Origin: Gentiana macrophylla
Lineage: Eukaryota; Streptophyta; Magnoliopsida; Gentianales; Gentianaceae
Assembly: GCA_026214975.1 (NCBI GenBank)
Contig: CM047813.1
Coordinates: forward strand, 29,972,589 to 30,036,588
Direction of reading: 5' to 3'
Length of the DNA stretch: 64,000 bases
Each line of letters begins with the position of its first letter. The first letter of the stretch is position 1. Shown piece after piece: positions 36,362-47,861 of this stretch. Below the pieces are notes generated by a model. It was not told where the DNA came from and did no database searches. It saw only the letters and a program-made list of their open reading frames with translations. The translations under genes were made by a program, and so were the position numbers.

Positions 36362-36445
36362 TGTTAAAGATCAATGACTTTACCAATTCTCACCAAAAAT
36401 TATATATTTGTTAAGGAAGGCGCTACTATATTTCTTATATCAACA
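36362..36445 (-). repeat. TRIM LTR 3
   Basis: 84 bp, TGTTAAAGATCAATGAC..TATATCAACA, followed by target copy CAACC. More diverged than LTRs 1 and 2. The neighbouring PBS is altered (TACGCCTCACGTCACCA on the + strand). Confidence 0.82.
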
Positions 36446-37040
36446 CAACCTGTTTTTTTAAGCAAAATGAAGAGCAAATTCACCGCTTAAATTTTCGCAG
36501 CTTGCAAGGTCCGAATCCACAACTTACTCGATAGTGAAGACGCTCATCAGTTGGGCTACCAAGTCTTTTGTTAGATGAAGAAGGATCTAATATATATGGG
36601 CTTTTGGATCTTTTTTTTTTTGTTAAATGAAGAAGGATCTAATATGTATGGGCTTTTGGATCTGTTTTTCGAAATATTAAAAAATTGCAAGCCCATTAGA
36701 TTGAGTAAAGATTTTTTTTATGTAATAGATTAGACATGGAGTTCAATCATTCTGTCTCCTTGTTTTACTTTTCGCGTTTATTTTTTTTATTGCGAAATAC
36801 GTGAAATTAAAACATGTTGTTTATCATATTCATGAATTTCACTCATTGTGAGACATACATGTAAATAATTACTTTTACATTAATTGGACATGTACAATGG
36901 TAAGTAAATTTGATTAATTAGTTCAAATAATTAAAATTAATTGAGCCAAAGGAATTTGATATTATTATAAAAGGCGGCCTTTATTTGCACTCCAACAATC
37001 TACCATTGTATCCCATTAAAATAAAAAAATAATCAGTTGG
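36446..37040. other. Continuation of the tandem-repeat target and AT-rich DNA; no gene
   Basis: 36446-36560 resembles the repeat patch left of the TRIM (CTGTTTTTTTAAGCAAAATG, GAGCAAATTCACC). A small direct repeat GAAGGATCTAATAT(A/G)TATGGG occurs at about 36579 and 36632. The rest has no recognisable content. Confidence 0.55.
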
Positions 37041-40000
37041 GTACTTTCCATTGTGTATGCTTCCCTTATTCCTGCAGTTCGAAATGAATGTTGGACTTAC
37101 TTCGAGAGACTGTCTCGGATTATACAGTACCCTTGGTGTCTTATGGGGGATTTTAATCAAGTGGTGGACCAAGCAGATAAGAATAGTGGTCGTCCTATTG
37201 GAGGAATAAATGTTGAAAGCATGAGAAATATGATACAGGCCTGCGAATTAGTCGGGATTCAATTCCAAGGTCATAGATTCCCTTGGATGGGACAGCTTGT
37301 ACAAGGGTATACATATACAAGAAAGATTGGACCAAGTTTGGTACAATGTGGACTGGCTTGCAATGTTCCCAGATGCCATCCTTACACACCTTCCCAAGAC
37401 TCACTCCGACCATAATCCTCTGCTTCTTCAGATTGTTAAGAGCACTAAAAGCTTCCAGAAGACTCCTCCTATGATCTTCCAAAATGCATGGTTTAAAGAT
37501 GAAGAAGTTTGCCTCTTTTGTGGATAATAATTGGGATGAAGATGAAGAAGACTTTGGGGTAGCTGCAAAGAAGTTTATGATTAGGGCCATACAGTGGAAC
37601 AGAACAGTTTTTGGTAATATATTCTACAGAAAAAGGCTTTCCTGAAATGGCTAGAAGGGGTCCAGGCATCCCTAGCCAGATTTCCCTCATCCTATCTCAC
37701 TGAATTGGATAGTGAACTTAGAGCTGAATATGGGGACATCTTGCTACAAGAAGAAAAGTACTGGAATCAGAAGTCTAATCTGGAATGGATTGTGGAAGGG
37801 GAAAGGAACACACATTTCTACCACCTCACATCTCTCAAGAGAAAGCAAAGAAATAAGGTTACTATTGTTAAGAGATCAGCTGGCACTTGGAGCACAGATG
37901 AAGGGGACGTGCAGAACATGATGATAAATTTCTACATGAATTTGTACTCCAGTGAGCAAGAGCACCATACATGTGATTGTAATCTCCCAATTCCTACCCA
38001 ATTCCCACTACACGTGAATGAAGTGCCGATAACCTTGATACCCAAGGTGGACCACCCAGAATCTCCAAGCCAGTTTAGACCTATAGCACTTGCCAATGTG
38101 ATTATCAAGATAGTAACCAAAGTCCTGGGGAATCGTCTGCAGAATGTGATAGGCAAACTTGTGAATATTTCTCAAAGTGCATTCATACCTGGTTGGGGGA
38201 GTGATGTATTATTTTTATATGATTAAAAATACGTTATATTATTATGTTTTATCAACGAATTCTATATAAAATATATGAAATTATGATATAAATAGTATGA
38301 AATGTTAATCTTTATAGTTTAGAGTAGTTAGTAGTAAAAATAGTAAAAGTTGTAATTTTGTACCGATTTTAGTAAATCGGAGTGTAAATGTCGATTTACG
38401 TGGGTATTTGTGATGTTTTATTGCGGATTTATAAACCGAGACCCGAGAATCGACATATTGAAGTATAATCATACCTCTGGAATGATTTAGAGAGTGCCAC
38501 GAGCTTAAATGGTCAATTAAATAGCTTAAGTGGACAAGTGGCCAATCAATCTGGTTAAGTAATAATCGAGAAATGTCTTCGACAAACGAATGGCTCATCA
38601 AAATGACATTATCTGAAAAAGTGTTCTTCACAAAAGTTGTAGATTTTACCGAAAGCTTTCCGATGCAATTTAAATTATGAAGATTGGAGGTCTACAACTT
38701 AAACAGTGATCAAGTGGCTAATCGATTTGGGTTAATAAAAATCCCGTAAAAGCTTCGGATGAACACGAGGTTATCAAGAAGGCGTTATCTGAAGAAGAGT
38801 TCCTCATGAAAGTTGTAGAGTTTCTCGAGACCTTAATTTTGGCATTTCGTTTGCAATTTTTGGAGGTCCAGAACTCGAGATATGAATTTTAGAAGTTTAA
38901 TAAGTATATATAAAAATATATATAATCACCGCATACTCTTGGAGTGATCAAGTTAGTGGGTGTAATCATTATACCGGACCGATCCGGCTTGATCTCGGAC
39001 CGTCCGGCCCTTCACCTTTGCTTATATAAGAAGATGAGCGAGAGAATGCAGACGGAGGTACCAAAAATATATATATACATCTCATATATATATATATATC
39101 TCTCTCTTTTTTCTTTTCTTTTCTTTTTTTTTTATTTTGTAGTTTGTAAATAAGGCGCTACGCTGTAATAATGTAGTTTTAAGTATCGTTATAATGCTCG
39201 GGAAAATCTCGGAAGTCGGTTTCTTTGAAGAAGTTGTAATGTCCGAAAAATACGATTTCGAATCAACCGCCGTATTCGGAATAACTTTTCTTAAGTATTT
39301 ATGTTTGTTTTTATATTTTTCGTTGTTATAATGTTTTTAGGCTAAATATAATACTGGCCAAAACTATGTAATCGATTTTATTTCGATCTTTTCATTAAGG
39401 AAATGTTGTTAAGTTAAAATGATTAAAATTGAGTTAATTGAATCTTTTTCTATTTTAATCGTATTCGTATTGACATATTTAATCGATCCGAGGAATTCAT
39501 AATCTAATTATGAATTGACGCCTCGTAGTCGTCGATATATGAATAAAAGATAGAAAAACCGGAGGTAAAATTGGCCGTGTGAATAACGTGACAACGGAAT
39601 CCTATTTCTACCCGGGGTAAATTTGTTTTGGGAGAAATGAATTTTATTATAATTTATACTCGAGATCGTAATAATGTTAAATCATCAGTTAATTGAAACT
39701 TAAACCGGAAAGTTAAATCGTCCGGCTTTGACAACCGGAGCCTTTAAAATAAAATTGACCGTTTGACGAACGGAATGACTCCTTTTTATCTAAAGGTAGA
39801 TTTGTACTGGGGGCGCTCGTGAAAAAACCGTAATGATTGTGGACCTTGGGTGATGCAATGGACATATGACAATTTCATACGCTCGTGTGAGGAGGAATTG
39901 TTTACCTCGGAGTGCACCGTTTCATTTACTCAATTGGACCTAAAATAAAAGGAGAGATCGAACACATTTCATTTAATCGAAAAGATCGTATAAACTAATT

Positions 40001-42225
40001 ATATAAGTTTTGGCCAGTTCTCTAAAATTATCTGTTTAATATATTGGTACCTATATATTTATATCTATATATATACTTTGCAATTTATGTACATCTATAT
40101 ATATTTATATATCTATATATATTATATTAGAATAACTTTTAAATTACGTATTTATTTTATGTTGACTAGAATAGTAGTGATCTGTGTTATAAAATTGCGG
40201 TTTAGATCGAGTTAATAACAGATCTTTGGTGTTTAACCACACTTAGAAGAAATTACCAAGTTCCCTGTGGATACGATACTCTGACTCACCGTACTAGCAC
40301 CACAATTTGACCCGGTACACTGCCGGTTAGAATCGTTTAACCCGGGAATTGTCTGTCAGATTTCTGGCACCATTCTCAGGGACAGGTTAGGCGGGGTCAG
40401 GGACCTCTGCAAATATAATCTTGGCACATGAAGTCATACATTTTCTTGCTAACAAAAAGAAAGGCAAGAAAGGGTGTATGGCCATAAAGATAGACCTAGA
40501 AAAGGCTTATGATCGAGTCAGCTGGTCGTTCATAAGAAACATACTCAATTTTATAGGTCTATCTCCACATCTGCAGCAGCTGTTAATGTATTGTATTACT
40601 TCTACAAGACTTTCAGTGCTTTGGAATGGCAATAAACTGGAATCCTTTAGCCCCAGTAGAGGTCTGAGACAGGGAGACCCCATTGCCCCTACTTATTTGT
40701 ACTGTGTATGGAGGTGTTGAGTGCAAAAATCAAGATGGAAGTGGAACAAGGGACCTGGAAACCAGTGAAGATCACTAGACAAGGCCCTTCAGTCTCCCAC
40801 ATTTTTTTTGCTGACGACCTAATCTTATTTGGGAAGGTTAGTGATCAGCAAGCTAAGGTGATAGAAGACGTCCTTGGGGAATTTTGGCGAGTGCTCTGGA
40901 CAGAAAATAAGTACTACCAAGTCTAGATTCTACACATCCAGTAATGTGGATAGTCAAGTTGTTCTGCCAATTGCTCAAAGACTTGGAATGTCTCATACTT
41001 CTGATCTGGGTAAATATCTTGGAGTACCACTGCTTAACGGGAGGAAAAAATTCTCACAATTTAGATACTTAGAGGACAAGATGAGGGCCAAACTTTCTGC
41101 TTGGAAGTCAAAAATACTATCTAAGGCAGGTAAGTGTGTACTTATTAAGAGCTATTTAGCCACACAACCCTACAATGTTATGCAGACAACCATGGTCCCT
41201 ACAACCATCTTACAAAATATAGAGAGAATATGTAGTGATTTTTTCTGGGGTGATGATGAATCAGGGAGGAAACTGCACACGATAAGATGGGATACCCTAT
41301 GCAATCCTAAGCAGGAAGGGGGACTGGGATTCAAAATAATGGTATGTATGAACATCGCTTTTTTTGGGAAAGCTGGTTTGGGACCTAATCCAAAAGAAGG
41401 AAGCTCTGTGGGTGAAAGTCCTTGCACACAGGTATGAGGAATTATCGATTATGCCAAAAGCATGCTACTCTTCAACGTGGAGGGGAATTTGCAGAGCCTA
41501 TGCTCATCTCAAGGAGGGCTTTGTAATTAACGAAAATGGAGCAAGGTGGAAGGGTGAAGCCACATGTCAGTACACTGTTTCCTCTAGGTATGCCTGGCAA
41601 CTCCTACCTCAGGACCAATTAATAGATTTGAAGCTATGGGAAAAAAATTGGGAGCTAAATGGATCAACTAGAGGTAATTTTTTCCTTTGGACAATTGCAC
41701 ATCAAGCTTTGCCAGTAAATAAATTTTTTCACTTGAGACATGTGGTGGAAGATCCCACCTGCAATTTGTGTGAACAAGAAGAGGAAACCATTCTCCACGC
41801 GTTAAGAGATTGCTCCTGGGCCAGGGATGTTTGGAATATATACGTACTAGATGAATACAAAAACCAGTTTTTTGATACTCAATCGGTTGTTGACTGGCTG
41901 CAAATGAATATACAGGATGAAGCTAGACCTGCTGCCAATGTACAGAGGTGGAAGTATACTTGGAAAGAGACAATCTATGGTATCTGGCTGTGGAGAAACA
42001 AGCTAAAGCATGGACACGAGGACGAGAGACCACCGGCATATGTGTTCCTGTCGAATGTGGTAGAACGGCGAAGAACATAAGGCTTGCTTGGTGCTTAGAA
42101 TAAAGTGTAGTGTGTAGTAATTTATTTTCCCAGATTTCTAGTTTTTGCTTTTACACTTCTCATAGACATGTAAAGTCTTAAAACGTTTAGCCCGTTTGGT
42201 GGCCTTGGTTAATAAAATGATCAAT
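37041..42225 (+). mobile_element. 5'-truncated, decayed L1-type LINE interrupted by an LTR
   Basis: Remains of one ORF2 protein run along the + strand. Endonuclease C-terminal half: VYASLIPAV..WCLMGDFNQV, then SDHNPLLL, 37041-37460. Linker: 37500-38010. RT: VPITLIPKV, FRPIALANVIIKIV, SQSAFIPG, then after the insertion KIDLEKAYDRVSW, SRGLRQGDPI and FADDLILF. Thumb and connection: 40980-41340. zf-RVT cysteine-rich domain: FLWTIAHQALP, CNLCEQEEETILHAL, CSWARDVW, to the stop at 42080. Frameshifts occur near 37310, 37527, 40710 and 41350, and a stretch between HVNE and VPITLIP is deleted. The N-terminal endonuclease and ORF1 are missing, as is usual for LINE 5' truncation. No clear poly(A) tail or target repeat was found. 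Confidence 0.85.
38206..40365 (+). repeat. Gypsy-type LTR inserted in the LINE RT
   Basis: Foreign AT-rich DNA begins just after the RT motif SAFIPG. It runs to ..CCCTGTGGATACGATACTC..CAATTTGACCCGGTACAC..GTCTGTCA, followed by TGGCACCATTCTCAGGGA, which closely resembles a Tat/Athila-type PBS. A TATA box (CTTATATAAG, about 39019) lies mid-segment and an imperfect 180-bp internal duplication at about 38460-38880. It is read as one LTR plus a few bases of leader, with the rest of the element deleted. Boundaries are approximate and no target duplication is clear. Confidence 0.6.
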
Positions 42226-43560
42226 TTTGGAATTTTTTTTTTAGAAAAATGACATCTACTTATATCACCACACATATTATTTCATGATTACTAAATCATA
42301 TACCCCATTTTCATTGCACAGTGGAAAAAAAAACTTTTGCCAAACAATTTTTTTTATACAAAACCAAATTATAATATTTTAATTTTCCATAATCTTATAA
42401 AATGAACAAAAATTCCCTACTTTTTTCTTCATCTTAATCTTCTTTATCTTCATCTTCATGTTCTCCATCTTCTTCTTCATCCATCTTCATCATATTACCA
42501 AACTCATTTTCCTATTTTCACTATATATCTTCAAAATACAATTTCCGAAGATTCAAAGAGGCTTTTGAACAACATTTGTTCGAAAAAACTTGACTGTCTT
42601 ATAGTCGATTGTTTTACAATCGACTTCCCGAAGGTCGACTACATTGAAAAAAGTTTATTAATTGAGCTACAATCGACAGTGTCCAGGAAGTTGTTTGTCT
42701 CAGAATCGACCTCTGTGGGGTCGGATTTAAGGCAATCGATTCTGGGGTCGATTCGATCTGGGCAGATGTAAAAACTTGATCTTTTGCAACATTCAAACAC
42801 AAAACCCAAAATGAATGTATAATACACTAATATTATGTATATTAAGGCATTTTTACCTGTATATTACAAGAAAACAAAACACAAAAGTACATTGATTTCA
42901 AAAATACCTTCTAATTCAATTTGTTTGAAACCGTAATTTCTCCAATAAGGGTTTTTGATTCCATTGCTTGATCCCTCCAAAGCTTGGTGTACAACCTCCA
43001 AAAAAAAGGATTCATTTTCGTATTGTTTGGTGGGGTTTGATATAGATGATAACATGGATGATTGTAAAGAAAAAAATATGATGAAGATGATCATAGGGTT
43101 TCAGGATGATGAGGGGTTAAAGCGATTTTTGGATGAAAATGAAGACGAGTTTAAGAATGATGAATATGGTGATTAAATATGAAGAAGATGAATAGTTTGT
43201 GAGGGTGATGATTTATGATGAAGACGATGAAGGGTTTTTTAATGTGATTTTTTGAAGAAGAAAATATATGCAGAGGGAAATTATGGGGTGTGGTTTTCAA
43301 AAATAAAATAAAAGTATGGGGTGTGCAGGTAGGTGTGATGTAAGGTATATTAAATTAAGGACGGATTTGTAATATAAAAAATGGTGTGAAAATAGTATAA
43401 AAGTGCATCGTAAAGGTAGAAACAGTGGTGTAACTAAAAAATGAAGAATGTATGAAATTCAACGTGGTGCAAAGATAGATTTGAGTTTTTAACTGTGGTG
43501 TGGTATATAGGGTGGTGCAGTGATAGATGTGGTGGAATGCAAGTAAAGACCCCCTTACAA
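42226..43560. other. No gene; CTTCATC/GATGAAG-rich, possibly a decayed fold-back element
   Basis: Pyrimidine-rich TTCATCTT repeats at 42420-42500 face purine-rich GATGAAGAT repeats at 43060-43260. The outer parts share loosely complementary ACCCCAT-like stretches, which could be diverged long inverted termini. Open frames here reflect the low complexity. A cluster of TCGAT/TCGAC motifs lies at 42600-42760. Confidence 0.4.
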
Positions 43561-45064
43561 AATTCACATGATAGAAATATATTCTACTGCTAAATTTACT
43601 TTTTATTTTTTAATTACGTAGTGGCTACATAAAACAATATTAATAATAAGAAAAGTCAAAATTCTTGAAAAATTGACTCTGCTTGGACAATATTTGGAAG
43701 TGATAAACTAGTGAGAAATTTAATAAAATTTCATGTTTTTTTCCTTCAGATTATTGGAAAATTCTAAACCCTTAATTCAACTACCTATTTTTTGCAATAA
43801 TGAGTGGAGCGGGGAATGTGACAACAGACCACACTGCATCTATTGTTGACACAGACACTGTTAGAGAAGAGTGACGCCTCGTGCTGCTTTGATTTGCAGC
43901 TCTCTATGGAAGACCTTTACTCTTATCAACATTCAAGATTTGATCTCCAAACGCATAAGATTTTGAGTACTCGTCAAGTTTGTGGCCTACCCTAACGACG
44001 ACACCCTCGGGGGCACACTTAAAAACATGAGATGGGAGGTTACACTAAGAATGATATATTTGGATATATCTAAACTGCAATTCAATAAGATAAAAGCATG
44101 CATCTTGACAATTTAATCTCAAAGGAAAATAAATATATATGTTACCGAATTTACTCAATTGCATAAGCCCAAAGGTAAACAAATATTTTTGTTTTCATTA
44201 GAATGTAAAATTAATGTTACATGAAGTTAATTAGACTCGTTAGAGCACTCGCATCAGATTCTTTCAATGTCTTTTTTATTTTACGGTTTTAAATAAGTAT
44301 TTTTCTATTTTATAGGATATCTATCTAAGATCAATTGCACCTGATTTTCTATTTTATATAATGCGATAGATATAAAGAGAAAATTACAAAATATGGATTA
44401 AGGCTAATTGGCTAAATGTAAAGGAAATTTTATAAAATTCTATTTTACATTAAAAATAAATTGTGTGATACAGTGTTATTTTTCTATTGAAATCTTAAAA
44501 ATACAATTTTAAAGTATTTACAGTATTAAGGCATTTTAATTGATTTACAAACTAACAAACTTCCTAAAGCTACTCCAAAGGTCAATAACAAAATCTTAAC
44601 AGTTTTGCGTGTCAAGGTGTTTGATACTTTATTTATAGAATATGGTTAGAAGACACATTATGTTGTGTGCCTGAATGAACTTCATTTCCACCTATCACTC
44701 CATTTCATATTGTATGTGTTAACAAGGCTAGCTCGTGGCCTGTGTCGTGCCTTGTTGGAGACAGATCTATAATTATTTTTGGAGTAAATCTGTTGTAGAG
44801 ACTCCCTATTAGAACGGGTTGTCAGATTACTGCCACATGTGTAAGGAGATGAGACATCTTTGTCTCTTCATACAAATGACAGTCATCCGACGATACATTC
44901 TAACATAGCGTCTCTACATCAGAATTTTACTATTTCGGGGTGTAATTGGGCCAATAGTGTGTGAAAATGTTTTGTTGGTATTGGGTGGGTGGAATGAGAT
45001 CTTCCCTTGTTCCTCCTCAATGGAGTCTCTTGATTTAAGTCTTCGTACCAACATGAATGTGGGT
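43561..45064. other. Intergenic; no gene seen
   Basis: AT-rich with no supported reading frame. At 44243 the sequence GAGCACTCGCATCAGATTCT resembles the Harbinger terminus at 13717 but no matching right end was found nearby. Confidence 0.45.
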
Positions 45065-45071
45065 AGTGCAA

Positions 45072-45621
45072 TAGTGTTGTTAACGAGCCGAGCCGAGCTG
45101 AGTCGAGTAGCTGATGTTCAAGCTCGAGCTCGTTTGTATTCGGATAGGCTCGGCTCGGCTCGTTAACACAAACGAGCCTAAAAGCCTGTTCGAGCTCATT
45201 TCGATAAGCATAAAAATGTTCGAATTTCGAGCTCAGAGCTCGATATGGCTTCATGAACAGACTTGAACTCGAGCTCGGCTCGTTCTATAGTATTATTTTT
45301 TCAAGAGAATGATTTGTTTATATCCAATATATCCATTATTTAACCCAAAATACTCGTTTAATCAAACATCCACAAAATATTTGTTATTTGTTAAATTATT
45401 TATGTGTATATACTCCCTCAAAAAAAAAATTGTATATATGATTTACATTTATTATTTGTATTATATATTATATAAGTTCGCGAAACACTAAAAGCGTTCA
45501 CGAAGCGAGCTCGTGTTATTCATTTAATAAGCGATGAGAGAACCCGATCGAGCTCGAACGAACTTAAATGTTCCAGAGTTCGAGCATTGTTCGTGAACGC
45601 TCGGTTCGTTTAACAGCTCTA
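45072..45621. mobile_element. hAT-like MITE with GAGC/GCTC-rich interior (550 bp)
   Basis: Termini are TAGTGTTGTTAACGAGCC at the left, and TAGAGCTGTTAAACGAACC when the right end is read on the other strand. Direct repeats AGTGCAA flank it at 45065-45071 and 45622-45628. The interior is full of CGAGCTCG-type motifs (GAGCCGAGCCGAG, AGCTCGAGCTCG), as in a common plant hAT MITE group. The middle is AT-rich. Confidence 0.7.
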
Positions 45622-45959
45622 AGTGCAACATCTTATTCATGGGGTTATTTTTAGGAAATACTTGTGTGGTGCTTCCATATGTGTGGAGACACCGTATGAA
45701 ACACTATGAACTATACAGTTTTATTATGTATTTAAACTGTGTGGTTGTGATTGTTTCACTCATTCTCACAACAATACACTTCAGATAGGTATTTCCCCTA
45801 TTTTTGGGGTTTGGAATGGAATGGGATACACGTCAAATCTTTTGATCAATTGGTTGGCCCCGTGAATTGCATTTTGCTTGGACACTATCGTCCTCACAAA
45901 AAAAAAGTGTTAGAAGCGCTAAATGTGAAGCTTATATAGTGTATTATCTTAAAATGAAG

Positions 45960-46320
45960 ATAAAAATAGAATTACCCTAAAATATAAACACATGGCAGAT
46001 CTCTATCCCTATTTATTTTTAGGGATATGAGCAGATCATCCTACTTGTGAGATCACTATTCACGTCACTAAACATATTTAATTCTTAAAAATTATAAATG
46101 ATAGGGATCTTCTTTGAGTGAAATAATAAATATTTAATGTGTATGAATAGGATTGTGAGGTAGAATATGTATTATTTAATATTATTTGAAATGTTATAGG
46201 GATAATGATAGAGATGTTGTTGTGGAGGTTTTTGAATTAAGATGTTGTAAAATATGGATATATATTATTTTATATTATTTTAGGGATAAAATTTAAAGTA
46301 TCTGATAAGAGTGCCCTTAT
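45960..46320. repeat. Dispersed repeat, copy 1 of a local pair
   Basis: Shares CACTATTCACGTC(A/C)(C/T)(T/C)AAACATA(T/C)TTAATT, ATAATGATAG and GAATTAAGATGTTGTAAAAT-type blocks with 47220-47480 in the same order. Probably an old MITE. The ends are not defined. Confidence 0.45.
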
Positions 46321-46335
46321 CCATATCTACACATA

Positions 46336-46643
46336 TGGCTCCGTTTGTTTTGGGTTGGAGTTTTTTCAGAGTTTTTTTAGAAGTTTTTTTTAGATAAAGT
46401 GATTGAATTAATGATTAGAAAATTGATTGGGTAAAATAAAGTAGAATAATGATGTAGATTATGAAATGATTGGTGAGATAAAGTAGAATAATGAATAAAA
46501 TAATGGTAAAAAATGTAATAAAGTTGATAAAGTGAAATGATAAGAGATGATTTAATATTTTTTTATTTGTAGTTATAAGAAATGATTGGTGATGTGATGT
46601 TAAAAAAACTCCCAAAAAAACTAAAGGCAAAACAAAGAGGGGC
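46336..46643. mobile_element. Probable MITE with T-rich inverted ends
   Basis: The left end GGCTCCGTTTGTTTTGGG is followed by GGAGTTTTTT. It pairs with the right end, which reads GCCCCTCTTTGTTTTGCC followed by GGGAGTTTTTTT on the other strand. The interior is AT-rich with repeats of AAAGTAGAATAATGA. No clean target duplication was seen, so the superfamily is open (PIF/Tourist-like or hAT-like). Confidence 0.5.
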
Positions 46644-46786
46644 TTTTTAATCGAAAAGAAAGGAAAAAAATGTAGGAGAATTTTGTAGTTTCGCTATTTT
46701 TACCTTTAAATAAGTTCAAAATTGCAGACTATTATAATTTTAAAATTTGTACGGCTTGGATAATTGTTCCTTCCGTATTATCTTCG

Positions 46787-46971
46787 GGATCTCGATCCTC
46801 GACTGTGCACCTTGCACAGCTTTCCCGCCAGTGCATCGAAACGGTGTCGTTTTGATCCGAAACGACGCCGTCTCGATGCGATGTAAAAAAAAAAAAAAAA
46901 AGTCAAAACAGCGTCTTTTCGATGCACTGACGGGAGAGCTGTGCAAGGTGCAGAGTTGGGGATCGAGATCC
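46787..46971. mobile_element. Mutator-type MITE (185 bp), about 70-bp TIRs, 10-bp target duplication
   Basis: Long inverted arms begin GGATCTCGATCC and include GTGCACCTTGCACAGC and CAGTGCATCGAAA on the left, with the reverse complement on the right. A perfect 10-bp direct repeat ATTATCTTCG flanks it at 46777-46786 and 46972-46981. Long TIRs with 9-11-bp duplications are typical of Mutator-like elements. A 17-base A run sits in the loop. Confidence 0.85.
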
Positions 46972-47219
46972 ATTATCTTCGTTAGGGACTCAAATTAATT
47001 GGTTTTGTTGTTTTACACTGATCAAGATCTTTTTGATTATCCCCTTAAAAAAAAAAATCCTTCCGATTAAAAAGCATTCAGAAGAATTAATAAAATAAAT
47101 TAAAATCTTTTTTTAAAATAAAAAAATCATTTGGGATAAAAATGCTAAATTGGACATAGCAGAAGTCCTATATGGTGTCCTATCTCTAAAATAAAAATAA
47201 AAATTAAGTTTATTCCAAA

Positions 47220-47480
47220 TAGCTTCCACAGCAGAACAATGCATCCCCACATTTAAAGATGCACTATTCACGTCCTCAAACATACTTAATTATAAAAAAT
47301 TATAAAGATAATGATAGAAATACTGCTGGAATGAAATAACAAATATTTAAATGTATAAATAGAGTTGTGAAGTAGAATATATATTATTTAATAGTATTTA
47401 AAATATTATAAAGATAATAATAGGGATGCATGGGGTGTTTTGAATTCAGATATCGTAAAATCCCTAAAAGCTCTTTAAAG
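47220..47480. repeat. Dispersed repeat, copy 2 of a local pair
   Basis: Diverged relative of 45960-46320, with CACTATTCACGTCCTCAAAC, ATAATGATAGAAAT and TTTTGAATTCAGATATCGTA in the same order. Ends not resolved. Confidence 0.45.
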
Positions 47481-47861
47481 AAAAAGTAAAGTTAATTTAT
47501 CAGGAGCTAATTTTGCACAAAGCAAAAACATTCAATATCAATAGTAATAAAATAAAAAATAAAAACATTAAGAGAGAAAAAAAAAGGATACAGAGGGTTG
47601 ATATCAATAATCCTTTCACAGGGTGTAGCACAACAACTTACACCACCGTGAGGAGGAAGAGCTAATTAATGAGTAGATCTCTCTTTACAATCCTTGCCCT
47701 GAACCGCTACATTCTTGGGGTCATAGGGTGGTTAGGATTACGAAAAACAACAACTAAAATAGCCGAAATCAATTGAATCCAATTCTAAATCGGGACCCAA
47801 CAAAAAAAACCCAAATTGATTGAGAATCCAACTACCCAAAATTAGGGATTTTTTTATTTCT

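Larger units (their letters stand above)
13358..36445 (-). mobile_element. Tandem TRIM retrotransposon (LTR-int-LTR-int-LTR), split by a later insertion
   Basis: Three short LTRs (13358-13437, 13607-13691, 36362-36445; 80-85 bp; TGTTAAAG..AACA) alternate with two internal segments of about 170 bp. The whole array is flanked by a perfect 5-bp duplication CAACC (13353-13357 and 36446-36450). Internal DNA has a PBS on the - strand at 13591-13606 (TGGTAGCAGAGCCAGA, initiator-Met-tRNA type) and a PPT next to LTR ends (GGGGGAG). There is no coding capacity, as is usual for terminal-repeat retrotransposons in miniature. The second internal segment is interrupted at 13717-36212. Confidence 0.85.

Noticed and set aside
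42955..43176. Acidic small open frame (DDNMDDCKEKNM..)
   Set aside because: It reflects GAT/GAA-rich low-complexity DNA; no start context, homologous motif or partner exon.
44243..44262. Second Harbinger element starting GAGCACTCGCATCAG
   Set aside because: Only one terminus is seen; no inverted partner or TAA duplication could be paired, so it is not called as an element.
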